Source: Circinella minor
Lineage: Eukaryota > Mucoromycota > Mucoromycetes > Mucorales > Lichtheimiaceae
Assembly: GCA_016758965.1 (NCBI GenBank)
Contig: JAEPRB010000001.1
Coordinates: forward strand, 62,001 to 126,000
DNA: 64,000 bases
Reading direction: 5' to 3'
Shown here: positions 10,368 through 22,620 of the stretch, one piece after another
How the letters are laid out: every line of letters begins with the position of its first letter
Numbering within the stretch: position 1 is the stretch's first letter
Translations under genes and position numbers: made by a program
Notes under the pieces: model-generated
The model's input: the letters and a program-made list of their open reading frames with translations, nothing else
Told to the model about the DNA's origin: nothing
Database searches by the model: none

Positions 10368-12247
10368 TCATATATTAGAATTAATATTATTTTCAGCTAC
10401 ACGTTTGCTTAACTCAACGGCAATTTTGGCTCCCACTTTGGCATTATTCTTAACAAGGGCAATATCTATTATAATAGGATCGACACCGTATCATGGTCAT
10501 CATTGGGATTTTATTAGTAAAATGCGCGTACACGAATGATTCTCATAATATTTTCTCTCTCTCTTTCTCCCTATATTATATATTACGTACTTGCTGCTAA
10601 TGATTCGCCTTTCGTAAGCTCTGCGATACGTTTCAATAAAAATGGAGTTTCATCTTTACCACTGATATCATTAGACCTGATAATATATATAATACCATGG
10701 ATCACATTAGATCCCGCACTTATCAAAGAAAAAGCAACATCTCTTTCCCACATCTTTCTTACCTTGCTTCAGCAATAGCGATATCAATAAATCGTTGTAT
10801 GGATTGTGTATCAGCAGCCTGATCTTCTGGTATAGGTACAGCAAAAACCATCCCACTATTTAACTCTAATGTATGATTCGCAACTGAATATAAATGTAAA
10901 AGTTGGGAATAGTTATTATTAGTTCATCGAAAAAAATGTATATTAGAATAGAACACTGTTTATTAACTTACATATAATATTGGCAGCTTCTGATGGATCA
11001 TCTACTCGGCTTGGGCTCTACATAATGATAAATCTCTTTCAAAGTAAGCTTTTGTTCGATTTTATCGCCTAAAAGAAGATACATATATAATATTAATACG
11101 TACATCAAATCCACTATCAGGTGTATAAAATGCAGGAAATCGCTGGCTTTTACCAATTGTTGTAACTGATACACCTTGTGTTTCCTTTTATACCAAAGAT
11201 AAAGAAATAAGCAAATTTAATTTTGAATATCATTACTGTACCAATTATACAAATTTTATGCTGTTGTTAAATAGACTTACCAAGACTTCAAGTGTTTTTT
11301 CAACATCTAAAATACTTTTTACGCCTGCACATATAACTGCGACGGGTGTTTTGCCCAACTCTGTCAAATCGGCACTAATATCAAATGCTGTTATAATATA
11401 TTGTCAATTCTGTAAAAGGAAAAGGGAGAAACAAATGGTCCAGTAGATAAATGGGTTTACTAAACCTTATATACAAACTTACATTGATCTGCCCCACGAT
11501 GTACACCACCAATACCTCCAGTAACAAATACAGGGATTCCAGCTGCTCGAGCAAGAATCATAGTGCTAGCAACAGTAGTCGCACCTGATCCTCTCTATTA
11601 TGCATTAAGATATTTATGGTTATATATCTTTGTTATTTGACAATTTCTTTCTTTCGTTTGTTATAATTAATTAACGAGCTTACTTTTGCAAGTACAAGTG
11701 CTAAATCTCTTCTTGATGTTTTTTGTGCTTGGTGTCCCATTTTACCCAGTTGCTCCAACTCTTGATCTTCCAAGCCTTTTTTTTAAAAAAAAATGCATTT
11801 AAGCTGTTCGTATCATTCATCCATTACATCACCCATCTATCAAACGCTGAAAAAATGCAAGTTCCATTTACCTATGTGCACATGACCATCCAATATAGCA
11901 ATGGTCGCAGGGATAGCACCTTGAGAACGAACGATATCTTGAACATCTCGTGCAGTTTGAACATTTTGTGGATATGGCATACCTATTATTCATATTACTT
12001 ATCATGTTAATTTTCTCACTAATAAATAAACAGCTCGGTTTTGGCCTTCTTTTATTTTTAACATGCTAAAACAACACCTTCTCCATCCCAACCCGTTTAT
12101 CTGAATTTTACCATGACTTATAATAGTCGATTCTAATGCAACAACTGGACTTTTATTTGCAATGGCATGTTTGATTTCAGGTGTAATATTAAAATGTTTT
12201 GAACTTGCCAACGCGTGAAATCGACGTGCAATCTGTTGTCGAAACAT
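10368..12247 (-). CDS. psuG: Pseudouridine-5'-phosphate glycosidase, 329 aa, 10 exons
   Basis: Cleaves pseudouridine 5'-phosphate to uracil and ribose 5-phosphate, the second step of pseudouridine breakdown. Exons: 12247-12112, 11982-11872, 11775-11684, 11594-11483, 11387-11281, 11184-11104, 11017-10972, 10883-10763, 10676-10591 and 10465-10368. All nine junctions keep frame and give 329 residues, normal for the family. Family motifs appear in order: [11 protein letters not shown] (residues 36-46), [35 protein letters not shown] and the C-terminal [17 protein letters not shown]. The Glu, Lys, His, Asp and second Lys of the bacterial active site are therefore all visible. The first about 18 residues are basic (RQQIARR), so a mitochondrial presequence is possible (inference). 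A TATAAA on this strand lies at 12313-12308, about 60 bp before the start. No PfkB-type kinase module is fused or adjacent. A decayed copy of its 5' half lies at 355-1110. Confidence 0.93.
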
Positions 12248-12307
12248 TTTATTTTTTCACACAAGCGGAGAAAAGGGGTGCAGGAATTTTTTTTTTTCAC
12301 TCTTTCC

Positions 12308-12313
12308 TTTATA
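12308..12313 (-). promoter_or_regulatory. TATA box of psuG
   Basis: TATAAAGG on the minus strand, 61 bp upstream of the psuG start codon. The counterpart is retained in the decayed copy near 1057-1066, which shows that the promoter was duplicated with the gene. The 12248-12808 interval is the shared divergent promoter of psuG and the amidohydrolase gene; its right part is pyrimidine-rich. Confidence 0.5.
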
Positions 12314-12808
12314 AAAGACTTTGACCCAGAAACTCTATATGCTAACGAAAATAGGTTTTTTTGTAATTGATTAATATAATATATAATAAAACTTAGTGGA
12401 TAGCACTACTTTTTTGTTTCTGTGAACAATTTTACTAGTTACTATTGCTACTGTTAAAGAAGAATAAAAAACATACATGGGTGACAAGGTCCAGCTGGTA
12501 TCATATATATGAATAACAAGCGAGTCTATATAGATTTATCAAGAAACAACAGTATTGAAATTCAAACGATCTATTTGTTATTTGCAATATCAAACAGAGT
12601 AATTTTTACCTTATTCGGGTACTGATATCTCGGGGACATTAAAAAAAAACCATCATAGAGATAACTGGATTGATATTATGCGAAACAATCCAGTATTGCG
12701 TGTTGGTAACACCAAACACACATACACGCGCCCCCTCTTTTTTCCCCCTTTTCTCTTTTCTCTTTTCTTTTTCTGTTACTGTGCTTTTTTAGCCTTCTCT
12801 ACTCACCA

Positions 12809-15800
12809 ATGACAAGATATCAAAGTGGTGGAGGCTTACCAACCATTGACAATGCTTATAAGCCATTACTTGATCACGACTTCCCATCAACAGCAACAGT
12901 AAAGAAAAAAGCAACACGTCGTTATTACGGGCTTATTGGTACAGCATTAGCAGTATTTGGGATTACATGTATTTATTTGAGCTCACAAATACCAAACCAT
13001 GACGAATACAGTACGTTTCAAAATGTTGACACTCAAAATCTCTGGGGCAGTGATAGTGCGTCCGTCATCGCTCCAGGAATTTCGTACGCGTCATTTAAAT
13101 ATGGCTTATCTCAATGTCAACAAATCACTAAGCAACAGCAGCAAAAACTAACCCAGAAACAGCGAGAAGAACAAGATACAGACGAGGAGTTGCCAAGACG
13201 ACAAAGAAATCCACGCGGTCCTACGAACACTACATTATTGATCAAAAATGGATATGTCTGGTTGGGTGATCGTTATCTCGATGGTGGTGATATTCTGATT
13301 AAAGATGGATTGATTCTCGAAGTGGGTCATGATCTTTCTACAGATGAAAAAAATGTAAAAGTAATTAACGCAGAAGGTCGTGTCGTCAGTCCTGGCATAG
13401 TTGATATGCATACTCACGCAACGGCGGCTAGTTTACCTGACTTAGATGCTACAGCAGATGAAAATGAAATGACACATCCGACAACTCCTTATGTAAGGAA
13501 AGAACAGCGATAGTGATGATGTAATTTTTTTTTTTAAAAAAAAAGGAAATAACAAGCTTATCCAAACAAAATAAAAACGCTTCATGTTTATATATTAGGT
13601 TCGAGTCATTGATGCCATTAACCCGAGTGACCCAGCGGTCAAGATAATATCTAGTGGTGGTGTTACAACTACATTAGTTTTGCCAGGTTCAGGCAATTTA
13701 ATGGGCGGCGAAGCTGCTGTTATCAAACTACGTCCAGTACCAACATTGTCTAATCAAGACATGTTAGTTACAGCAGGCGTCAATGAAGAAACAGATAATG
13801 AAAAGATCTGGAGATACATGAAAATGGCCTGTGGTGAAAACCCTAAAACCTATTATGGGCAATATTTGAACCGAATGCCCTTAACACGTAAATAATTATT
13901 ATCACAATTTTGTTTCTTACTGATATATATGTATGTTATATATATTATTATTCAAATGCATTAAATCTAACGTCGATCGACTTAATTATAGGCATGGGTG
14001 AAGCTTACCTGTTCCGACACCGATTTGAGGAAGCTCAATCTTTGAAACGACAACAAGATGACTGGTGTGACGCTGCACGTCGTATCAACAAGACATTAGA
14101 TGAAAATAACGTGGATGAAGATAAAATGACCCGTCTTTCAGAACCTTATCCAGAATCACTAAAATTGGAAAGTCTTGTTGCATTATTAAGACATCAAATC
14201 AAATTAAATGTTCATTGTTACCTTCCTCAAGATCTTGAAGCCATGGTTCAACACTCACTTGAATTTGATTTTGAAATTGCAGCTTTTCATCATGCTTTGA
14301 GTGCCTGGCAAGTTCCTGAAGTATTGAAGCGTGCAAAGACAAACATTACAGTAGCCACGTTTGCTGGTAAGTTAATAAATGGTTTAACAATGCTTTTTTT
14401 TGACAATATTGTAAAAAATAATAATTTTTCTTACTATCTTGTCTTTCCATAATAGACATGTGGGGATATAAGCATGAAGCCATGGACCAAAATGTCAATG
14501 CACCCAAAATTTTATCAAAAGCTGGTATTCCCGTAGCATTCAAGAGTGATCATCCTGTTACGAATGCGGTTAGTATTTAATAATATCATATATATCAAAA
14601 AAGAATGACTGTTCAAGGTTTTTATTCAGATTTTATTGGTATCTATATATTAGAGGGATTTATTACACGAGTCACAAAAAGCATATCATTACGGATTTGA
14701 TGAACATAAAGCATTAGCTGCATTAACCACTGTACCGGCTAATTCATTAGGTCTTGGTCATCGTGTTGGAAGGTAGATGAAAAAAAGAGCCGTTAAACTG
14801 GAAAAGTCGAGTGTAGTTTTTTTTACTACTAAAAATATGTTATCCACAAAACCTCATGATCTCACCCACACAAATCTTTTTTACATATGCACATATAGCA
14901 TTGAATCCGGTAAAGATGCTGATATCGTTATTTGGGAACGCCACCCACTTAGACTTGGTGCTCGGCCTAAAACAGTGATTGTGGATGGAATTGAATTAGA
15001 TTATCAAGTTTCGTGGACAAAACATGTAGATGAACTCGTAGAAAAAGATAATCAAAAATCAACTTTAAATGTCCTCGAACATCAAGAAATCGAAGAAATG
15101 GATATATCAGAAGAAATGAATCATTGGCTTCCTTCACCATCACTTGGAACAATGAGACTTGAAGATCATGGATTAGATAATCCCGTTATATTAGATGAAG
15201 CTTGTTCACCAGACACAGATTCATTTGTTTTGCGGAACATTAGTTCATTATATATGGGCCCTGGTCAAACATATAATGGATCAGTTTATCTTATTGTGAA
15301 GGATGGACAAGTGTTATGTGCTGGTAAAGAGTGCGACCGCGATCATGTGGAATGGCCATCATCAAGTCCGGTATTCGAAATGGGTGGTGCTGTTGTAATT
15401 CCAGTTAAGTAACTAAACTTTCACTTTTACATAGTTTCGAAGGATAAACTTTTGATAGTGTATAAGAATATAAAAATATAAAATTTACACACTGTTAATC
15501 ATATTATATAGGGCCTCGTATCAACGGGTGTACCATTAGGTCTTGGTGAAATTCAATCCGAATCAAGTACATTGGATGGAAATGCAGAAAACGACGTTAC
15601 TAGTCCAGATCTTGCAGAAAGAATTATTCGTGCTGTGGATGGTGTAAAATTGAATAGCTTACACATTCAAAAAGCATTCAAGGCAGGTGTTACTGCATCT
15701 GTTTCTCAACCTTTTATCGAATCTAATCTACTAGCTGGTGTATCCGTTGCTTTTAGAACAGGTGTTAAGAATACATGTGAGTTGACAAATAGTCCTGTTT

Positions 15801-16692
15801 CTTATACTAATGTCATTATATGATATGTTTATTGATTCTTTTTTCATTTTTAATAAGTCCTTGATTCGAATGATACATTTGTAAACGAAGAAGCAGCTAT
15901 TCATTTTGCAATTACCCATTCAGGTATGTGTATAAAATTTACATTAAAAGAATGACAGCGACATTATACCTGTATATAACTTATCTATTTTGGGAAAAAA
16001 TATTAGGCAAACTCACTGTATCTCAACAAATTGCTACCATTCGTGAACTTCTCAGCTCACCTACAAACAAGAACAATGACAACATTTTCTATCGTGCAGC
16101 ACAAGGTCAAATTCCTGTTGTTGTTGAAGCCGATGACAAGGATGAAATCGCCTCCATTATTCAAATGAAGCGACAATTCCTCGCTCAAGGCTACAGCGTT
16201 CAATTCATTATTTTAGGTGGTGCTGAATCCCATCTTGTTGTGGATCATTTAGCTGCTATAGATATTCCTGTAATATTAAAACCTGCACGATGTTTCCCAT
16301 CTACATGGCAACAACGTCTTTGTTTAGCAGGTCCACCAATGACTTCCGAAACAGTATTGGATATTTTAGTCCGGCGTGGTGTACGTGTCGGTCTAGCAAG
16401 TACAGATACAAATGATGGCAATGGACGTAATTTAATTTGGGAGGCTGGATGGAATTTAGCCCATAATAAGCAACTATCTACAGAGCAAGCTGTTGGATTA
16501 GTGACTTGGAATTTGGCTGACATGTTTAACTTAAATCGACCCGAAAATATGAAGCCGGTGGGTGTATTGAGACAAGATCGTAAAGCGGAATTTGTTGCCT
16601 ATAATGGCGATCCATTTGTTTTTGGAACTCAAGTGTTGATGGTCTATGGGGGAGGCCATCCAGGCCCTCTTTGTTTCCCCAAACAATTTTAA
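12809..16692 (+). CDS. Membrane-anchored amidohydrolase-family protein, 1033 aa
   Basis: Nine exons: 12809-13492, 13599-13887, 13992-14366, 14456-14568, 14654-14772, 14899-15403, 15512-15776, 15858-15923 and 16007-16692. They sum to 3102 nt, an open frame. One hydrophobic segment at about residues 40-60 (GLIGTALAVFGITCIYLSS) follows a short basic cytosolic tail, so a type II membrane protein is likely. The first amidohydrolase module keeps the metal-site signature: DMHTHA, an isolated His in LNVHCY, HH in AAFHHA, and Asp in FKSDHP. A second module starts near VIPGLVSTGVPLGLGEI and ends in the late DTNDGNGRN and LNRPENMKPVGVL regions; it lacks an obvious HxH, so it may be structural. Such long two-module proteins occur in fungi, often filed with carbohydrate esterase family 9. 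The substrate is unknown. The donor at 15404 is GTTAAG, chosen because it alone keeps frame. Confidence 0.85.
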
Positions 16693-17039
16693 CTGTCTTT
16701 TCTTTTTTTGTTTTTGTATGTAATAAACAATATACTCTTGTTATCAATTGTACATGTCGAGTTGATGTTAAGAACATTAATAAAAAAATAAGTGGATTCG
16801 TATAATATAATGCAGCATATATTTATGTCTCAATTAAAAGAGGAAGTGAAATGATGTTTCAACCTTTGAAAGCTATATATTAAGCTTCAAGAATGTGGAT
16901 ACGTACATCAAATAATGCTGAACATACTTTAATTTTTCGGTAGCATTCCGATCACGTTATGTGCAGTTAATGGTAATAACAATGATACTTAGTAGCAAAT
17001 ATCAAAGGAAAAAGAAAAAAGGAGACAAATAAAAACATT

Positions 17040-18065
17040 TATGCAGTTACGTGACCTATGCTTGAATTAAAAAATTTTAATGCTAAACTAACAAACCATC
17101 CTAGTGGTCCGATTTCATTAAGCCAAATACTATGTAATAGTGTATGCCTCCGTACAAAATCATGGACAATACTGATGAGGATATGTATTATAAACGAACT
17201 AAAAATAACAATAAGCTTATTAACAACCACGTATCTTCTTGTCTTGCGAAACTAATTTATTAAATTAAGAGTGCTGGTTTAATTATTACGTACTCATATA
17301 TGCACACACACGCACAAAAAAATTCCACACAGGTAATTTAACTTGATTTTGACGAAAAATAACCATACAGCACATTGACCCGTTGCTTGTTGATATTACT
17401 TAAACTTCTGGCCCAAAAAATGCTACAACTTGCATACTAGTATTGACATCATTATTAGAGACATACGAGTGAAGAGGGCTATTTTGAAAATGAAAGATTA
17501 AAGAAAAAAATGATTAGTTTGTTCATTCAAATTAGAACACGCAAAACCTTACTAATCGATACAATGCAATATACTATTATACTAAAAATTCATTGTTCTC
17601 TCTCCTCACCCTTATCATGTTTTTTTAAAATAATAATAATTTGCTAACAAGTCTTGTGTGCTTTTCTAGATCTATATGAAAACAAATAACGGCTTATTGT
17701 TACACTAGATCTAATGACACTGTCTTGCCAAACAGTAAACAAAGAAGATGGGGTACCTTTGCATATTCAGTAACGATGGTCCCAGTATTGACAATATTTT
17801 CGGCATCAACAGCAACACTACCATTTTCGGTATTTATATTTTAAAAGATCAATCAGATACTGCATAGGTATTTTTCCTTACCATTTGTTACAATAAAAAT
17901 AACATTTTTTTTTCTTTCTTTCACCTCAGTCCTTCCTTTTTTCATTTGAAAAATGATTACTGTTTGATAAGGTAATAGTAAATGATTTATAGATAAGAGG
18001 AGGTTTGTTATTTGGGGTATCTTTTGCACCATCATGGTTACTCCCCTTCTTGCTGGTGTGTCAGA
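17040..18065 (-). other. Coding-like fragments, gene not resolved
   Basis: Three protein-like pieces lie on this strand. The frame at 17230-17039 is hydrophobic and ends in SLALKFFNSSIGHVTA and a stop; it could be the tail of a membrane protein. A block ending at about 17405 reads PLHSYVSNNDVNTSMQVVAF and stops after FFGPEV. A block at 17826-17757 reads AVDAENIVNTGTIVTEYAK and ends at a GTACCC donor-like site. The last two join well in phase across a 17457-17756 gap and probably were consecutive exons. An upstream piece near 18050-17970 is Lys/Asn-rich, but no consistent start was found. This may be one small gene plus a relic, or only remnants. Confidence 0.35.
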
Positions 18066-18439
18066 TCACAGTTTAAGCGTACGACAACCTGTAGCAAATA
18101 CTTCCAACGTTTATTCATGAATATAAAGCTTCGAAATGTTTGTTATTTCACGCCAGATATACTGTCTCACTGTTCTGATATCTCTTTAGGCCACTTGTCG
18201 CATAAACTTCGGTTAGTAAGTTTATAATTACATTGGGAGGTTACACACACACTCACCGAATCCCTTGGATGATAGAGATTGGTGTGGTGCATTATTCCGT
18301 CACTCGCACCCTCCTTTTTTTTCATTTCTCTTACCCTTTCACACACTTTGTTTGTCTTCCTCTTTTTTCTTTCTTTTTATTATTATCAAATCGCGAGAAC
18401 AACAGCTTTTATATATTTTCTTCTTCAACTTAACAAGTA

Positions 18440-21400
18440 ATGGACTTCACTTTATTCTCGGCCCATCTTGTACGAGGACTTACTGATAAAATATATGATA
18501 AACGCAAATCAGCGGCTTTAGAGATTGAAAAGTAATAATAACAATAAAATGAATTTATAATAATTATAACAATTAATTAATTGGTCTCTATTTCTATTAT
18601 TCATATTGACGTGTATACAACATTAGACTTGTACGAGATAACGAAACTACGCCTGCTCACATTACTGAAATAATTGATACACTTGTACAAGACTTTGTAT
18701 ATTCTAATAATTCAAATGCACGTAACGGAGGATTGATTGGCTTAGCAGCAACAGCAATCGCTTTAGGTCCGGTAAGAAAAAGAAAAGGGATACCAATATA
18801 TTTATATATATATAGACATATATAGATATGGATAAATAAATACCTATATGGATTTCTCAAGGAGTTTGTTGTGATTGGATATTTAGGCTGTTGCACCTTA
18901 CCTTGATATCATTGTTCCGCCAATCCTGTCATGTTTCAGCCACCAAGATTCACGAGTACGTTACTATGCATGTGAAAGCATGTATAATATTGCAAAAGTA
19001 GCAAAAGGAGAAGTTTTAAGATTCTTTAATAGTATTTTTGATGCTCTATGTAAAGTAAGTTAATAGTAGCAATATCGATCCATATAAATATCCATATCAA
19101 CTCAACTCAACCTCTCTTTATATTATATTAGTTGGCAGCAGATCCAACCTTAACAGTCAAAAATGGTGCCGATTTATTGGATCGATTAATCAAGGACATT
19201 GTTTCCGAATTATCCACGACGTACGTATCACCGCATCAAGACCCGTACAATCCTCCAGAATCTGAACAAGAAACCAACAACTTAGTAGTACCTAGATCAT
19301 TGCCACGCAACACTGCCTTTTCATTGCCACGTTTCATTCCTGTCTTGAGTCAACGAATTTATGTGAAGAATTCGTTTACTCGACAATACCTCGTTTCTTG
19401 GATTTCTGTATTGGATTCCATCCCTGACCTTGAACTTGTTTCTTTCTTGCCTGAATTTCTGGATGGTCTGCTGAATTGTCTTAGTGATACAAGTCACGAT
19501 GTACGTGTTGCTACAAGTGTGTTGTTGGGTGAATTTTTACAAGAGATTAAACAAGCTGCTGCTGTTCGTCATCTCCATGGCCCAAGTGAAAGCCATACAA
19601 CTTTTATTGACGATACTTCAAACAGCAGTAACATTATTAATAACGAGGAAGGACAAGAAGGAGCAGGAGAAACAAACAGTAGTAGTAATTTCGGGAAAGG
19701 AACCTATGTACCGGGTCAAGGTGTAATTGTTCAATATGATCGAATTGTGGAAACCTTGGTAAAACACTTATCATCCACTGAAGAAGATATTCAACGTACA
19801 GCATTACAGTGGATCAATGAATTTATCTCAATTGCTAAAGACGTGGTGATTCAATTCACACCAAAAATTATATTAGCTGTATTACCTTGCTTGGCTCATC
19901 CGACACTTGTAATTCAAAATACAGCCATAGAGACAAATAAAAATTTACAAAAATTAGTTTTGGAAGCATCAACGACAACGATCGCAGTGAAAGCAAGTTC
20001 ACCTATCCCACCGAAATCAACATCACAAACAGTAGCAACAACGGAGGAGAATGTCACAACAACATTAGGAAAAGGAGGATCAGACGATGCAATTGATCCA
20101 TCGATGCAAGATCATCAACATCATTCGAGATCAGTGGAGGAAGAACCATTTGATTATCAAACAACAGTATCTAACCTTCGGCTTCAATTTTTAAATGAAA
20201 ATGAAGAAACAAGAGTTGCAAGTTTGGAATGGCTTTTGATGTTACATAAAAAAGCACCTACAAAGGTAAAAATTATATTACTATTTTTATATTAACAGGT
20301 GAAAAAAAAAACGATTAATATACTTATCCTGTTTGAGTTCATATATTAGATTTTAGCATCAGATGATGGAACATTCCCAGCATTATTAAAAACACTATCG
20401 GACTCTTCAGAAGAGGTAATAACATCTATATATTGGATTTAACTAGTGATACCCAATAATTCATTTAAAATTACATTTACTAAAAAAAATTATTTAGGTG
20501 GTTCGAAGAGATTTACAACTTTTGGCACAAATATCATCTCATTCCAATCATGAATATTTTCGCCATTTTATGACCAATTTATTATCGTTATTCAGTACGG
20601 ATCGTCGATTACTTGAATCCAGAGGTAGTTTAATTATTAGACAATTGTGTCTTAGTCTGGATCCAGAACGGATATATACAACGATTGCGGATATTCTTGG
20701 TAATGATGAGGTAATTATCATTCATAAGAAGCGATGATAAGGAGAATGCCAACTAAACGATTGTATGCAAAAATTTATAGGATTTAGAATTTGCTAGTAT
20801 TATGGTCCAAAATCTCAACTTGATCCTTATCACAGCATCTGAATTATCTGATTTAAGGAAACGTTTACGTAATTTGGATCATAAGGTAAAAGACAAATAA
20901 CAATTTGATAATCAATATATTAGTAGGATAATATTTAATTTATTGTTATTTTTAAAGGATGGACAAAGATTATTTATTACATTATATCGATCATGGTGTC
21001 ATAATGCAGTAGCAACATTCTCATTATGTTTATTAGCTCAAGCATATGAACATGCTGCTAACATGCTTCAAATTTTGTAAGTTCTATTTCTTTGTCATTT
21101 TTTTTAGTATATGTAATTAAACATAAGGAGAATGAGAAGTTAATATAAACAAATAAGTGCCGAATTGGAAATCACAGTAAGCATGTTAATTCAAGTTGAC
21201 AAGTTAGTACAATTACTTGAATCACCTGTATTTACTTGTAAGTAATCATTTTTATTTATTTATTGTCATTTGTTTATTTTTAAAGTAACAAAAAAAAAAT
21301 TATTCATATTCTTATAAAAAATGATGATTATTAATAGATTTACGGTTACAATTACTTGAACCTGAAAAGCACCCCTATTTGTTTAAATGTCTTTATGGTA

Positions 21401-22287
21401 TCTTAATGCTATTGCCACAATCATCTGCATTTTCAACCTTACGAAATCGATTAAGTAGTGTTTCTTCTTTGGGATTCTTTCATATGATGCCGAATAGAAG
21501 GTAAAACAAAATTGAAAGAAGAAAGAGACCGTCAAAATGTTGGATATTTAAACTAATGGAATATATATAATAGTTCATCGCCGCCAGAACCATCCACTAC
21601 AAAACAACGAGGAACTAGTAGTAAATCATCTAAAACCAATGACGATGGTATCAAATTTCAAGAATTATTACAGCATTTTAAAGCAGTCCAATCAAGACAT
21701 GAACGTCAAAGAAAACAAGCAATGCAGAATATACCTCGAAGTAGCAATAACGGTCGATCCAGAAGATCACGTTATAATAGTAAGCTTTTCATCTTTTTTT
21801 TAATCATCCTATAAATTAGTATTATTAAAAATTATGATAAACTAATTAACTGACTAATCAACACAATCTTTTAATAGGCGATCCTTCATTCCATTTCTAT
21901 CGTGAGGATAGCAGTAATAATCTTACAAATGGGACCAATAACAACAACACCAGTAATAGTACTACTGGGGGATCTAATAACAGTGGCATAAATAACACCA
22001 ATCCGAAATTAGGCGGTGGTTCTAGTACAAGCAGTGGATTATTAAATAAACGAGACGGAACATCAACATCTACTGGTGGTCATCATGGTGGAAATTCTTC
22101 TGGAAATAGTAACGGTAACAGTAATGACTCACGAACAACGGGTTCCAGTAGTAATGGATTGAATCACTCAAACAACACTACGAGTAGTAGTGCACAACAT
22201 CATTTTATGCGTGCAACGGGTCATACTAGTCGAGTAGCACCACGTAAATCGACAGCAGCTGGATTTGGTGGAACATCACGTAAATAG
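18440..22287 (+). CDS. VAC14: Vac14, scaffold of the PIKfyve/Fab1 lipid-kinase complex
   Basis: Vac14 is the HEAT-repeat scaffold that holds the PI3P 5-kinase Fab1 and the phosphatase Fig4 together on vacuole/endosome membranes and so sets PI(3,5)P2 levels. About 12 exons are readable, all with ordinary splice sites. Diagnostic stretches are [18 protein letters not shown] at the N-terminus, [37 protein letters not shown] and [14 protein letters not shown]. The C-terminal Vac14/Fig4-interaction region appears as [18 protein letters not shown], then [19 protein letters not shown] and [12 protein letters not shown]. The last exon (from about 21879) adds a roughly 130-residue Asn/Ser/Gly-rich tail that is longer and less complex than usual. 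The large exon at 19133-20263 contains a Ser/Asn-rich insert and a Thr/Ser linker between HEAT units. It appears intact. Confidence 0.93.
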
Positions 22288-22620
22288 TACCAGTAATTAT
22301 AAGAACAAAATATATTTTATAAATCAATTTACAATTTGGACATTTTCCCTCCCCTTTTAGTTTTATTGCTATTGTTATTACTATTATTATTATATTTTAT
22401 TATTGTAAAGAAAGGGATTGTGAGATATAAGATATACATAAATGCGATAACGTAGAAAGCTTAATTATTTGTTTTTTTTGGGGTGAAGGCAAAGAAGGAA
22501 GTGGATATAAACTATATATTGTGTACACACATAAAATTATATATACTATACATTATACAAATTTGATAACAATTATTAATATTAAAAAAAAAAGAACTTT
22601 ATATATGCTATTGGAATCAG

